Shown: in pieces, positions 41,835-52,478 of the stretch | Layout: every line of letters begins with the position of its first letter | Numbering within the stretch: position 1 is the first letter of the stretch | Origin: Eretmocerus hayati | Lineage: Eukaryota; Arthropoda; Insecta; Hymenoptera; Aphelinidae | Direction of reading: 5' to 3' | Assembly (NCBI GenBank): GCA_029851415.1 | Contig: CM056742.1 | Coordinates: 80,156,748 to 80,220,747 of the forward strand | DNA length: 64,000 bases | Made by a program: the position numbers and the translations under genes | The notes under the pieces: model-generated | Seen by the model: only the letters and a program-made list of their open reading frames with translations | The model's database searches: none | Told to the model about the DNA's origin: nothing

Positions 41835-43330
41835 AAATTGCTATCGATTCTCGTGATGAACTGATTGCTATGTTACAACGTGCACTCATTCCACTTGGAA
41901 AATGGGCTGCGAATAACGCTGAGTTATTACAAGGACTGAACACGGAAGCTGAGTCTGAGGTTTCGGTAAACATTGAAGATGTCGTGTCAACTTTAGGATT
42001 AAAATGGTCCACAATTTCGGATGAGTTCTGTTTCAAAGTAGACATGCCTACTCAATCAACATGCGCAACGGAGCGAATTGTTCTCTCTGAAGTTTCACGG
42101 TTATTTGATCCGCTTGGCTGGCTCGCGCCTTTCTTAGTCCAGTGTAAAATTCTCCTCCAGGAATTTTGGTTAGCTAAAATCGACTGGGATACACCACTTG
42201 ACGGCAAATTGCTCGAGGAATGGCTTGCACTTCGTGAGCAGATTCCAAGCTTGAATTCGATTAGAATCCCTCGATGGCTACAAACAAGGTCAGACACAAA
42301 TTGGGTGTTACACGGGTTTGCCGATGCGTCAAGCGCAGCTTACGCCGCTGCGGTTTACCTCGTCATTCCAGGTCACTCGTCAGTTTTATTGATGTCAAAA
42401 AATCGCGTTGCTCCCACGAAGACATTATGCGTACCACGATTGGAACTTTGTGCAGCCGGTTTATCAGTACGCTTGGTTAATCATGTACATCGACAGCTCC
42501 AAAGTCGAGCAACAAGGATTTTTTGTTGGTCGGATTCAAAAACAACTCTCGAACGGCTGGCGGGTGAGCCGATACGCTGGGTAACTTTTGTAGCCAATAG
42601 GGTTAGTGAGATTCAAACATCTCTACCTTCAGTAAAATGGTCTTACGTTCCTACGAATGAAAATCCAGCTGACCTCGCAACTCGGGGAGAGACGGTCGAG
42701 GATTTGAAAAATTCGAGTCTTTGGTGGCACGGCCCCCAATGGATTACGGCGGAAGAGTCTCTATGGCCATCGCAAAACAACATCGACCCAGACCAAGTCT
42801 TGGAGGTCCGCGTTCACGCTGTGTTTGAAGACCAGAAAAACTCTAGACCCATCTGCCCTCTCAGTACGGATAGCGATGACCTCGTTGCGCTAACTCCGGG
42901 ACATTTGATTACTGGTCGTTCAATGTCTGCCATCCCAGAGCCATTTGACAACACTGATCTGACACGTTCTGTTGTCTCTAGATGGAACCAAATCCAAATC
43001 ATGAGGAACAACTTCTGGGACAGATGGAAGAAAGAGGTACTCCACCATTACCAAAAACGAGCAAAATGGCTCAACACCACCGAGCCGTTGAGAGTGGACG
43101 ACGTCGTGCTCATCAAGGATGAACTAACACCACCAACCAAATGGCCTTTGGCTCGGGTCACTGCACTGCATCCTGGGAGTGATGGACTAGTTCGAGTGGT
43201 CGACCTACAGACAGCCAATTCCACCTGCACTCGAGCTCTTTGCAAGCTCATCAAATTGTCTACCGAGCCCGAAGAACGTGAGGACGTTGACGGCGTACAA
43301 GATCCAGCTGAAGAAAATGATTCTGAGTGA
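41820..43330 (+). pseudogene. pol: BEL/Pao pol, RT end, RNase H and remains of integrase
   Basis: The frame continues RT (RALIPLGKWAANN, LGLKWS, FDPLGWLAPF), then RNase H (HGFADASSAAYAAAVYL, PRLELCAA, WSDSKTTLERL, NPADLATRG). After VFEDQKNS it jumps to RPICPLSTDSDDLVALTPGH and the C-terminal integrase part (WDRWKKEVLHHYQKRAKW, PLRVDDVVLIKD). The zinc-binding and DDE catalytic parts of the integrase are absent: a clean in-frame internal deletion. After the stop at 43330 about 690 bases lead to the 3' LTR without a gene. Confidence 0.9.
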
Positions 43331-44024
43331 CATCCGCGAATCACTCGACAACGCACTACACAATTTCCTCGCCTCGCGTAACACCCGTTAGAATATCTCG
43401 TCCGAAAATCTGCGTTTTCTTATTGACTTTTTCGTCGTACCTCCAAGTAGAAACACGTTTATTATGGATTATTCAGTGGCAAAGGCTGATACTCGAAGGC
43501 GCGTAGCTGTAGAAATCAGCCTAGTCCTTTACCCGCGTTAAATTGTTATAATTTAGAGTCTTTTGAAGGAGTGCGATTTTTTCATTGATATTGTCTTACC
43601 CGCATAATCGAACCTTGAATGTGACTCGTGTCACTTTTGATTGTATAGCGTTGCGTTCGGTCCGAAACTGCAGGGACTTTGTGACCGCACCGAGTTTTTT
43701 TTGTTTTGTTTGCTTATTAATTTTTTTTCCTTTTGTTTACACTTGAAGTTCAATCAATTAGTGATTTTGTTGAATAACTTCGAATATTTATATTGAGTTC
43801 GGCTTTGTGCCTTTACATATTTTGTCTCAATTCGTTGACATTTACCAACTAGTTTGATTGAATATTTCAGTCAATCCAAATCTTGATTTAAGTAACTTCA
43901 TTTCCATACCTCAAGTTCACTCGAATATATCGCTTGCCCTTTGTATATTTTCCAGTCACTTGAATGCTACTTTCTCAAATATTTTGGTTTTCTTACTTGC
44001 CCAGAGCAAGCAAAAGGGGCGGTA

Positions 44025-44554
44025 TGTTCGTGTGCGCGCGAGCATTTAAACTTCATGCCTATATATTAGAGCCTGCTCGATGTAAAATGCTCGGTCGTTG
44101 CCTTTACTCTCCTTATTTTCGCATGATTGATGGTTGTCACCTCATTGGCCAAAATTGTATCGGCTGACCAGAGCAACGACCGAGGATTCTCACGTCGAGC
44201 TGTGCCCATTGCTCGGTTCGCGTTAGTTAGCCATCGGTCTGTGGAGCTTGCAAGATGTGCAGCTCTAGCGTCGTCGCGCCCGAGTATCTATCTCGCGTTG
44301 GTGCCCGCCCGCGACAAGTAGTTTTTCTCTAACTTGCAATAGTTTTTCTCTCTTAATTTTTCCCCGCGCCGCGCAAGCGATTCTCCGCGATTCTCATCTT
44401 TTTTACCCTCTGTTCTTACACCTATTTTTCAGAATATAGTGATACTTTTTTCATTATATCTCGTGAGTGTTATTTGTGAACCCTTTCCATTTTCCCCCGA
44501 TTTCTCCACACTAGAATGGGCTCCGAGGTTCCGTCAAAACACCTTGCCCCAACA
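44025..44554 (+). repeat. 3' LTR of the BEL/Pao element
   Basis: Same length and ends as the 5' LTR, preceded directly by the polypurine tract at 44010-44022. The two LTRs match at roughly 97% by eye, pointing to a fairly recent insertion. Confidence 0.93.
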
Positions 44555-45130
44555 CTCTCTGTTTGACTCTTGTGGAGCTCATAGCATAAATTCATTCAAA
44601 ATTTTCAAACCACATACTTCGACGTAGAATTTTGTGCTCTCTCGATTGCCGCGGTCAAAATTTCAAAGTTCTCCCAAGAAAGGCCCCAAAAATTACAAAA
44701 ACCTCAAAAAATATGGTTTTTCGAAAAATTGAGGGCACCAAAAAATGGGTTTAGAAAAATGCATTGACTTTGTTCCTCATAAAAAATGCATCAAATTGTC
44801 TTCCCTCTGAGTTTCAGGGAGTTTGTCAACGCTCCTGAGCAATTTTCGGACTACCTCTCTGTTTGACTGTTGTGAAGCTTATAGCATAAATTCATTCAAA
44901 ATCCTCAAACCACATATTTAGATGTAAAATTCTGTGCTCTTTCGATTGCCGCGGTCAGATTCCAAAAATTCTCCCAAAGAAGGCCCCGAAAACCACAAAA
45001 ACCTTAGAAGATATGGTTTTTTGAAAAACTGGGGGCACCAAAAAATGCGTTTTGAAAAATGCAACAACTTTGTTCCCTATAAAAAATGCATTAAATTGCT
45101 TTCCTTCCAAGTCAAACCGCTAATACTGTG
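44555..45130. repeat. Tandem repeat, about 302-base unit, two copies
   Basis: The unit starting CTCTCTGTTTGACT at 44555 restarts at 44857. Shared words include CATAGCATAAATTCATTCAAAA, cut here to its core GCATAAATTC, and GATTGCCGCGGTC. The BEL element inserted exactly at the start of the first copy. Confidence 0.75.
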
Positions 45131-45133
45131 TTT

Positions 45134-46039
45134 TTACATGATTTTCGCTTTTTTATGAATGCCACGACCATACGAGTTCTGAACGACCCTCAAGGGAAAC
45201 GGATTCATCTTCTGCATGAAAAAACCTACAATTTGACTTTTTGCAAAGTCTCGATATCGCCTGTTTAGTGGGGAAGCACAATTGTGCCAACTTGCAATTT
45301 TTTTCCCCCACTGTGTGCCGTCTATGATGATTCCTCTGGGTGTCTTTCGGACCTCCTTACCTTTCTCTCTCATCTTCGGCACTTTCATAGATCTCTCTCT
45401 GTACCGCTCGTTCTGCGGTCGTGAGCTCCTTATCGAGAAGTTGGTGCCGGCTAGCTTCGTTCTCTTGTTTGACATTACCCTCCGCTTGGCGTCAGCTCTG
45501 GATAGCTTGGCAATAATCAGCTCCGGTCCTCTTAGAGACTTGATGACGGTTGTATCGACAACCTGGGCGTCAACTTGGAGATTCGTTGAGAGCCACGTGG
45601 AGATCTCAGCTTCTATGTTTTCGGCAGGCGGCTGGAGGCCTCGGATTACGATTTTATTTCTCCTCCCGCGCCGCGCTCTCATCTCTTCGCTGTGTTCAAT
45701 CCTGTTGATTCTTGCGCGAAGGCTGGCATTCCCTTCCTACCTCTGCTTTTCGCGTACAGCTAGCTCTTCACTGACAGTTTCTTTTATCATAGTCTGCACA
45801 GTCTCGAAGTAATTGTTTAGATTAGCGACGTCGGCGGCCATTTCATTCATCTCATCTAGGATTTTTCGCAGCACTTGACCGTTCGGGTCGTCTTTCGGAG
45901 GCGTGGTGCCGTTTTTTGATAAGGAGGAATTGAGCATGTTGTTATGATTCGAAGCCGTGCTCCGAGTGGAACGAGAGTTTTCTAGTTTCGGCGGCATTTT
46001 GAAGCCAGTAGTCACATTCACTATCCAGTCAAGAGTCAC
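45134..46039 (-). pseudogene. LINE ORF1 fragment (L1-type RNA-binding protein), broken
   Basis: Minus-strand frames 46039-45737 and 45682-45134 form one degraded ORF1. The first has a Ser/Thr-rich start and a coiled coil (ILDEMNEMAADVANLNNYFE); the second has RRNKIVIRGLQPP, WLSTNLQV, LIIAKLSRADAKRRVMSNK and SIRSSRP, typical of the RRM-like nucleic-acid-binding part of LINE ORF1 proteins. No endonuclease or RT follows, so this is a truncated relic. Confidence 0.65.
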
Positions 46040-46284
46040 AAATAGTCACAAACGGTTATACACTTGCACACACGTGCGAGCGGGCTGCCGTGCGGCCTGC
46101 GGCTCACCTCGTGGTCGGCGCGCTCGAGCTTACCTCAAACAGCCACCTGTACCAAAGATTGCTGATTCGGCAGTTTCTGCACTGGAATTGACACTTTTGA
46201 GGCCAGTCCGTAGTCCCCGCAGAACCGCAACCAGACACGCACCGGAGTACATTCAGGTTTTCCAACAATATCTAATTCTTGAAT

Positions 46285-46579
46285 AATTGCAAACACTTTT
46301 CGGATTACATCATTGAGTCAGCGCGCTTCCCAATGAAATTGCCAGTCATTTGAGATTCGTTGCGTCTCAAAACTCGTGATATATTTTGCGAGATTTGGAA
46401 AACCGCAATCTTGAGCTGTCGCTGCCGCATCATAGAAACCATGCGGTCATGCACTTTGCCATTTCCCAAATCTCGCAAAATATACCACGAGTTTTGAGAC
46501 GCAACAAAGCTCAAATGATTGGAAATTTTATTGGGAAGCGCGCTGACTCAATGATTTGGTCCGAAAAGTGTTTGCAATT
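46285..46579. mobile_element. Small foldback element, about 295 bases
   Basis: Arms of about 120 bases (46285-46405 and 46466-46579) are imperfect reverse complements. Both carry TTGAGTCAGCGCGCTTCCCA or its complement and a TTGCGAGATTTGG box. Ends read AATTGCAAACACTTTTCGG. No coding capacity. Confidence 0.75.
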
Positions 46580-46849
46580 GTTTAAAAATTAAATATTGTT
46601 TGGATTACGCTATTCGAATCACCGTGGCGCCATCTATGGAGTAGTGAGCAAGTGTAAGCACTGCGGACTGGCCTCAATCGATTCGCGGCTTTGTAGATTT
46701 GCGGGAATGCCATGTACACGCGCTAGACAAATTTCGCGACCTGGGCCTTATCAAACAGGTAATATTTACAGGAGCTTAGTGCATATCGATGCAGCTGTGC
46801 AGCGGAACCGGGCATATATCTCCCCCTAATATATAGTAGTAAGAATGAG
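46580..46849. other. Unassigned spacer
   Basis: No gene recognised. Contains GTGGCGCCATCTATGG near 46624, a word common in arthropod repeats. Confidence 0.3.
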
Positions 46850-47155
46850 ATTCCTCTGAATTCCCCTGAATTCCTCTGAATTCCCTTGAACTCCCCTGAA
46901 TTCCCTTGACTGCCTTGAATGCCCAGGAGGGCCCCTGAGGGCCTCTGAGGTCCTTCGAGGTCCCTTGAGGGCCCCCGAGGGCCCCTGAGGGCCCCGAGTG
47001 CCTCTGACCAAATAACCTAAATTACGTTCCATATTTACCTTAGGGGCTGAGAGATTCCCCTGAGATCCCCTGAGGGCCTGTGAGGGCCCCTGAGGGCCTC
47101 CGAGGGCCCCTGAGGGCCCGTCAATTTTTCTGAGCCCCTGCAGGTCCCTTAGTCT
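46850..47155. repeat. Degenerate short tandem repeat of CCCCTGAGGGC units
   Basis: Dozens of units of about 9-12 bases grade from CCCCTGAATTC on the left to CCCCTGAGGGC and CCTTGAGG on the right. Locally GC-rich within AT-rich surroundings. Open frames across it are artefacts of the repeat. Confidence 0.8.
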
Positions 47156-47229
47156 TGTCAATTTCCCTCTGCAGCCTTCTAGAAATGATCTCGTTCTCAT
47201 CATCATTATTTTCCGTCTCATTATTCAAT

Positions 47230-47986
47230 TATTACAACATTTAAAGTGAGCTTGGGTTACGAAGAAGATGTATATTTCTTCCAAAAAATGTGAATTAGAA
47301 AAATTTTACAGTATATCCGAGAATCAAAAATCAATAACCAAAATCTTTGTGTGACGGAACACTCTTCCACAACATGAACTTCATTTTCCAGAATCGAGTT
47401 CTCAATTTCCATCTTTTCACCACCTAACAATTTCAATTCATCTACAGCCTCCACTGTCACATGTACGTTGAACCTGTAAAGACCACTCGATGAAATCAAT
47501 TTCGAAACGATTCTTTCCACTCTTATCTGATTGATCAGAAAATTAACTCTTCTCTTGTAAGTCACCGCAAACTTCTAACTCCACTCCACGATCGTACGAT
47601 TCAATTTGACCGTTTCCATCTTTCACAACAATAACATCAAGTTTGTGACGTATATTTGTGTACACCCAGAATTCCACTTTTATTCTTTTCATTCCTTTGA
47701 ACGCATTGATCTTTCAGATAAACCTCTATCTCTGGAGAATCGACAAGATTTGTGTGAAAATCGTGTCATATAGTCGAAACATCACCAATTCAACTCACTT
47801 ATTGTTCCTTTTTTCGAAGGTATATCTTTAAATTCCATTTTGTTGTATATTCCAACGTCATATTCGCGATTCTCTTGTTCAATTCGATGATATTCTCGTT
47901 ATGAGATGACAGAACAACTCTATTCGTAGGAATATCTCCAGTCATGTCTTTGAATATGGTTCTCCATACATCATCACTTATACACG
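47230..47986 (-). pseudogene. Helitron helicase remnant (copy 1)
   Basis: On the minus strand 47990-47860 encodes DDVWRTIFKDMTGDI and RVVLSSHNENIIELNKRI, which matches the late helicase region of Helitron Rep-helicases. The same segment recurs at 50945-50825 in a second remnant. Downstream on the minus strand, 47565-47257 is open for 102 residues but not recognised. The piece continues beyond a MITE inserted at 47987-49664. Confidence 0.5.
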
Positions 47987-49664
47987 CACGGTTGGCCTGA
48001 ACTGGCTTTAACCCAAAGGTGCGTGCCCCTCAGAATTGATTTTTCTCACTTCAAGTACATGGGAAATGGAAGTTTTTCCCGCAAGAATGAAAATCTTTGG
48101 TCGAGCCGTTTTTCAAAAAAGTCAAGTTAACTGGTTTTCATTGGAATTTCCGTACTAATCTATCCATACTCGATAAAAATGCAATTGTCTCCCTCACAAT
48201 TATCCCTAATTACATTGGAACACGCTAAAATACATCAAATAGATAGTTTTCAGAAACGATTTTATAGTAAAGGCGAATATCCATGGTCCCACGATGCCGA
48301 GAGACGAGCAATAATGTCGCACGGACTCTTGTTCAAAGGTCCTTGTTCCTCCGAATTTCTCCTTTTATCTTGAAGTACGTGATCAATGTAAGTTATTTCC
48401 CGCTAGAATCACAATAGTCGGCGGAGCTATAATCGAGAAATCCATCAGATTAAAATATCTTGAATCTTGATTTCGCCATTATTTCGAGGATAATCAAGGA
48501 TGAGCTGTCCCATCGACCTCTGATACATGTTTGCGTGGATCACTATTTTCTAGGAAGTATGGATCAACAATAATCAATGTTCGAAATTTCATAACAAAGA
48601 ACCCTCTTCAAAGTGGAACAATTTTATCATCAATAAATCACAATTCAAATGTGCATACTATTGTACACACACAAAGATGTAACAGGTTTCTCTTTATACT
48701 GAGGATTCGATTTCGCACACTTGTAATTTTCCCATGTTAAGTCGAAGTCGAAATGTGCCGATTCCATGGATGCTCACTATAGAATCCGAGGCCCATCTTC
48801 TTCATCTCACAAAACTGTTCAATGTGGAAGAATACTGCGTGAACTTTCGGGGTAACTGAAATCTCCAACTTTAAATAGCTCTTTCGAAAGGTTCCTATAG
48901 TTTTAGAGGATACATAACTTTCTGTTTACGCAAACAGAGAACGCAAATTTTAAGACGATTCTCGTCGTGTGTCAATGCGTGGTCTTTCGACATTTTAGGT
49001 TTATTCGATTACGGCGGCCACGCCAGGCCACGCCGGCGTAATCGAATAAACCTATTGTAGATTTCATTTGAGTGCTCCACAGCTAACTGAATGACGTGAG
49101 TGAAAGAATTTCGTCCCGCAAAATTATTATCGATTGATTTTCAGAAAATTGGCATTCCGAGAATAATTCGAGCGCCGAGCGGGGAAATTCCCCCACGCGA
49201 CGATCATAGGGAGAGTATCGGGGGGGGGGGGAGCTCCCAAGTGTACACTTAAAGCTCGTAGATATACTTACCACAGGTATAGATAATAACAAATTAGACT
49301 CCCGTGTTTGTGTTAACAAATTCGACGTGAACGTTCGATACGTGTCGTATACGATGAGCGCTACACATGGATATTCGCCTTTACTATAAAATCGTTTCTG
49401 AAAACTATCTTTTTGATGTATTTTAGCGTGTTCCAATGTAATTAGGAATAATTGTGAGGGAGACAATTGCATTTTTATCGAGTATGGATAGATTAGTACG
49501 GAAATTCCAATGAAAACCAGTTAACTTGACTTTTTTGAAAAACGGCCCGACCAAAGATTTTCATTCTTGCGGGAAAAACTTCCATTTTCCATGTACTTGA
49601 AGTGAGAAAAATCAATTCTGAGGGGCACGCACCTTTGGGTTAAAGTCAGTTCAGGTCAACCGTG
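47987..49664. mobile_element. 1.7-kb inverted-repeat element with 5-base target duplication
   Basis: Inverted arms of about 370 bases start CACGGTT(G)GCCTGAACT and match 49300-49664 in reverse. ACACG flanks both sides (47982-47986 and 49665-49669). The centre (48350-49080) shows no transposase; a G-run lies at 49220. It interrupts a Helitron helicase remnant. Confidence 0.8.
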
Positions 49665-49669
49665 ACACG

Positions 49670-50316
49670 TATACTCAATTTGATATGATGATTAATTTGC
49701 TGATATTATCCCCAATTTCGTTCAAAGTTAACCATTCTGTACGTACCTCACTAATTCACTCCCATCGCCCTTTTTCTGGAACTCAGATTCGCGAAATACT
49801 TTGTCAACATACGCAACTATAGTTCTGTAATATCAATGTCATTAACATCTCTAATCATAGATATACATATCAATTAACTGAATTATTAACGTTGTTTCAT
49901 CTCCAATTTGGACTCTATTCTTCGAATAATTGAGTCCAGGAATTTTTCACATTCGCTGTGAATTCTCAAAATGAATATTCTCTGTTTCATGCAATGCTAT
50001 TATTTCATCCAAACACTCAATTCCTGTAGATCGATCTGATTATTTTGAGCACTTGCCGTATTCTTCTCCAACCTTTTCTCTCGAACTGTTCGTTTAAACA
50101 CCACAAGATTACCTGCTCCCTCAGTTCATATACTTGTATCGTTTTCCCCAACTCCAGATTTCACTCCATCTTAACGGAATTTGAGAACGATATACTTGAA
50201 TTTCCAATCATATATGACAAAAATATCAAACATCAGATACCCCGTCCCAAACAACCTTTTCCGATCTCATCTGAACCATCGAATCTATTTTCAATAAACG
50301 AATTCTTCTGATCTCT
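49670..50316. other. Decayed Helitron-derived sequence
   Basis: The continuation of the Helitron remnant after the 1.7-kb insert. Minus-strand fragments look like further helicase sequence, but stops are frequent. Nothing else seen. Confidence 0.35.
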
Positions 50317-51496
50317 TCACCGAGGAAGAGCAACGTAAAGCTGTCCATTGGAGAGAATTTGTCGTTTTATATAAATATCAACCTTATCTAAACTTCCACG
50401 TGGAGACTTATCAATTGTCATTGCCAATACCGAGACCACAGGGAGCTGTTCCCTGTGAACTACAAACGGCAGGAAAGACTCACCCTTGGTTAGTATTAGC
50501 TTGGGTACGGAAACTATTGTCCCCATATTCTCCCCTTTTATCACTTCCGCTTCAATATCATGCTTGTACAATTACCTAATCTTTAATCGAACCCTATTAC
50601 ATAAACCCTTCGCCACTCTCAGATTCCGAATCATCAGATTCCAAATCAACATCACAATAGCATTTACGTTCAAATCAAGTCCATGTGGAGTTAAACCGTC
50701 TTTAATTCTATTCAGAAACTCGGTTGAATATTTCAGATGAGTGTGCTCCTCGGTTTGATCTACACCTTTGTGAGTCGCATGATCAACGCTTAGTAAGATG
50801 AAGTCGGACCATCGAACATTTCCAAGATTTTCTTATTCAATTTTATGATATTTTCTTCATGAGATGACAGAACAACTCTATTCGTAGCAATATCTTCATT
50901 GATGTCTTTGGATATAGGTTCTACGTACATGATTACTCTTCCGCTCAGGTCTCACTTTCACTTCATCAATTCTACCCTCACCTCTACCAGAAGGATGTTG
51001 GAAAAATCAGGTCCTTAGATCTCAAATTTTTAGTCAGCTTCATTACATTAAACAATTGCCATAAGGCTGACGATGTGATAGTTTCCTGGATTATAGAATG
51101 TCTATTCCCATTGGTCAAAACTGGCAGGATTTGTCTGAAATCCCCGCCTGAAATCACCAATATTCGACCAAAGGGTGAGTCATTGTAAAAAGCGTCACGG
51201 AGTGTTCTATCCACCACCTCCAACGCTTCTTTGGGAATCACTGATGCTTCACCCGAGATGATAACACCTGCTTCCCTCAATTTCTTCTCATCGGCATCAG
51301 ATTTCAAAAAAATACTCTCAATACTTTCTAGATCCAAGGGTATTCTGAAGTATCTATGACTTGTCATACCTTGTGGTGAAAAAAATCGACTCAATACTCG
51401 TCCACGCCATTGGCAGAATCTTCTTCTTTTGGGATAAAAAATATTAAATGAGAGACCTTTACGAGGAAGTTTTTCCACAATCTCCAGGACCATCAA
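50317..51496 (-). pseudogene. Helitron Pif1-like helicase remnant (copy 2)
   Basis: On the minus strand three pieces appear in correct order. 51496-50984 has RILVISGGDFRQILPVL, the Pif1 GGDFRQxLPV motif, with ALWQLFNVMKLTKNLR. About 50740-50580 has STEFLNRIKDGLTPHGLDL and NAIVMLIWNL. 50571-50317 has SFLPFVVHREQLPVVSVLAM, TIDKSPRGSLDKV and NGQLYVALPR, the end of the helicase. Several stops and frameshifts break it. The Rep domain is not seen, so only the helicase half remains. Confidence 0.8.
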
Positions 51497-51585
51497 TGAA
51501 ACTGACTAGACTTTCATTACTTCTTAAGTTACTGTGGATGGACTATTGATTCTCCACTCCTTTAAATCAATAATCAGGAGTAGCG

Positions 51586-51629
51586 GGGGTTGGCGAGCGG
51601 AGCGAGCAGGGGGGCTTGCCCCCCCCCTA

Positions 51630-51630
<1 letters not shown>
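51586..51630 (+). repeat. Possible Helitron 3' terminus
   Basis: GGGGGGCTTGCCCCCC forms a short hairpin and is followed by CTAG and then T, the usual end of a Helitron (hairpin, CTRR, A|T target). It is preceded by GGTTGGCGAGCGGAGCG. It points to the plus strand, opposite to the helicase remnant, so it belongs to another copy. A TA dinucleotide run follows at 51631-51664. Confidence 0.45.
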
Positions 51631-51672
<42 letters not shown>

Positions 51673-51784
51673 TGTAACCCCTACTTCCGGGACGATAATG
51701 CGGTTTGGTGGTTTCCGGGACTTTTCAGAAAACGCGTGAAAACGAAACTTCTGGGTTAGGAGTATTTCTTTATTCAAACACTAA

Positions 51785-51965
51785 ACCATCTCTCGTGGGA
51801 GATAACCGCCGAGGAGATAACAGAGGTTTGCTTCGGCAGTGGGGTGCGTTTGAAACATGCCGGTGGGATGCCCAGACCACCGAGGAGATAACAGAGGTTT
51901 GCTTAGACAGTGGGGTGCGTTCGAAGCATGCCGATGGGGGGCCCAGACCACCGAGGAGACAACAG
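51785..51965. repeat. Tandem repeat, about 78-base unit
   Basis: Two full units and a partial one. Each carries ACCGCCGAGGAGATAAC or ACCACCGAGGAGATAAC, then AGAGGTTTGCTT and CAGTGGGGTGCGTT. Followed at 52020-52145 by scattered TCCCAGAAATC words. Confidence 0.75.
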
Positions 51966-52478
51966 AACTCTTCTTAAAAAGTGATTTTTGTACAGGAAAT
52001 TTGATATATTTAAAAAAAAACTCGCGTCCCAGAAATCGAGAATATATGAAAAACCCCGCGTCCCAGAAATCGGTAAATTAGAAGGATCCTTTCTGGGTCG
52101 TGAAAAAAGTCCCAGAAATCCGAAGGCCGTCCCAGAAACCGATAATCCATGCTCAATTTTTTACCAGGAAGCACGAATGAAGATCTACATCCATAAATAA
52201 AATCGCAATCGAAAATCAGAACTGCCAACTTGACGTACACACAATTCTATATCACATCAATATTTCATAGATACATATACACCCACACATATATATTCCA
52301 CGTCAACTTGGCAACACTGATGTTCTAACGCGACTTTAGGTTGGCAGCCCTGCTCGGGGGATCCGGATGGACAGGAATTTGCACGTGGCTTGATTATGTT
52401 AATTCTTCGATTTAAGAACGATGGTGTCATTAGTTTTTTAAGAAAAAATTTCTCGAGCACTGGTACCCACTAGTTTGC

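Larger units (their letters stand above)
37404..44554 (+). mobile_element. BEL/Pao LTR retrotransposon, internally deleted
   Basis: Two direct 530-base LTRs (37404-37933 and 44025-44554) begin TGTTCG and end CCCAACA. They are flanked by a CTCTC target duplication (37399-37403 and 44555-44559) and differ at roughly 15 sites by eye. A likely primer-binding site TTTGGTAGCAGAGC follows the left LTR, and a purine tract AAAAGGGGCGG precedes the right one. Gag-Pol order and sequence are of BEL/Pao type. The integrase core is missing and gag and pol carry frameshifts and a stop, so the copy is non-autonomous. Confidence 0.95.

Noticed and set aside
51631..51664. TA dinucleotide run as a regulatory site
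   Set aside because: It is a simple microsatellite; nothing links it to a promoter.
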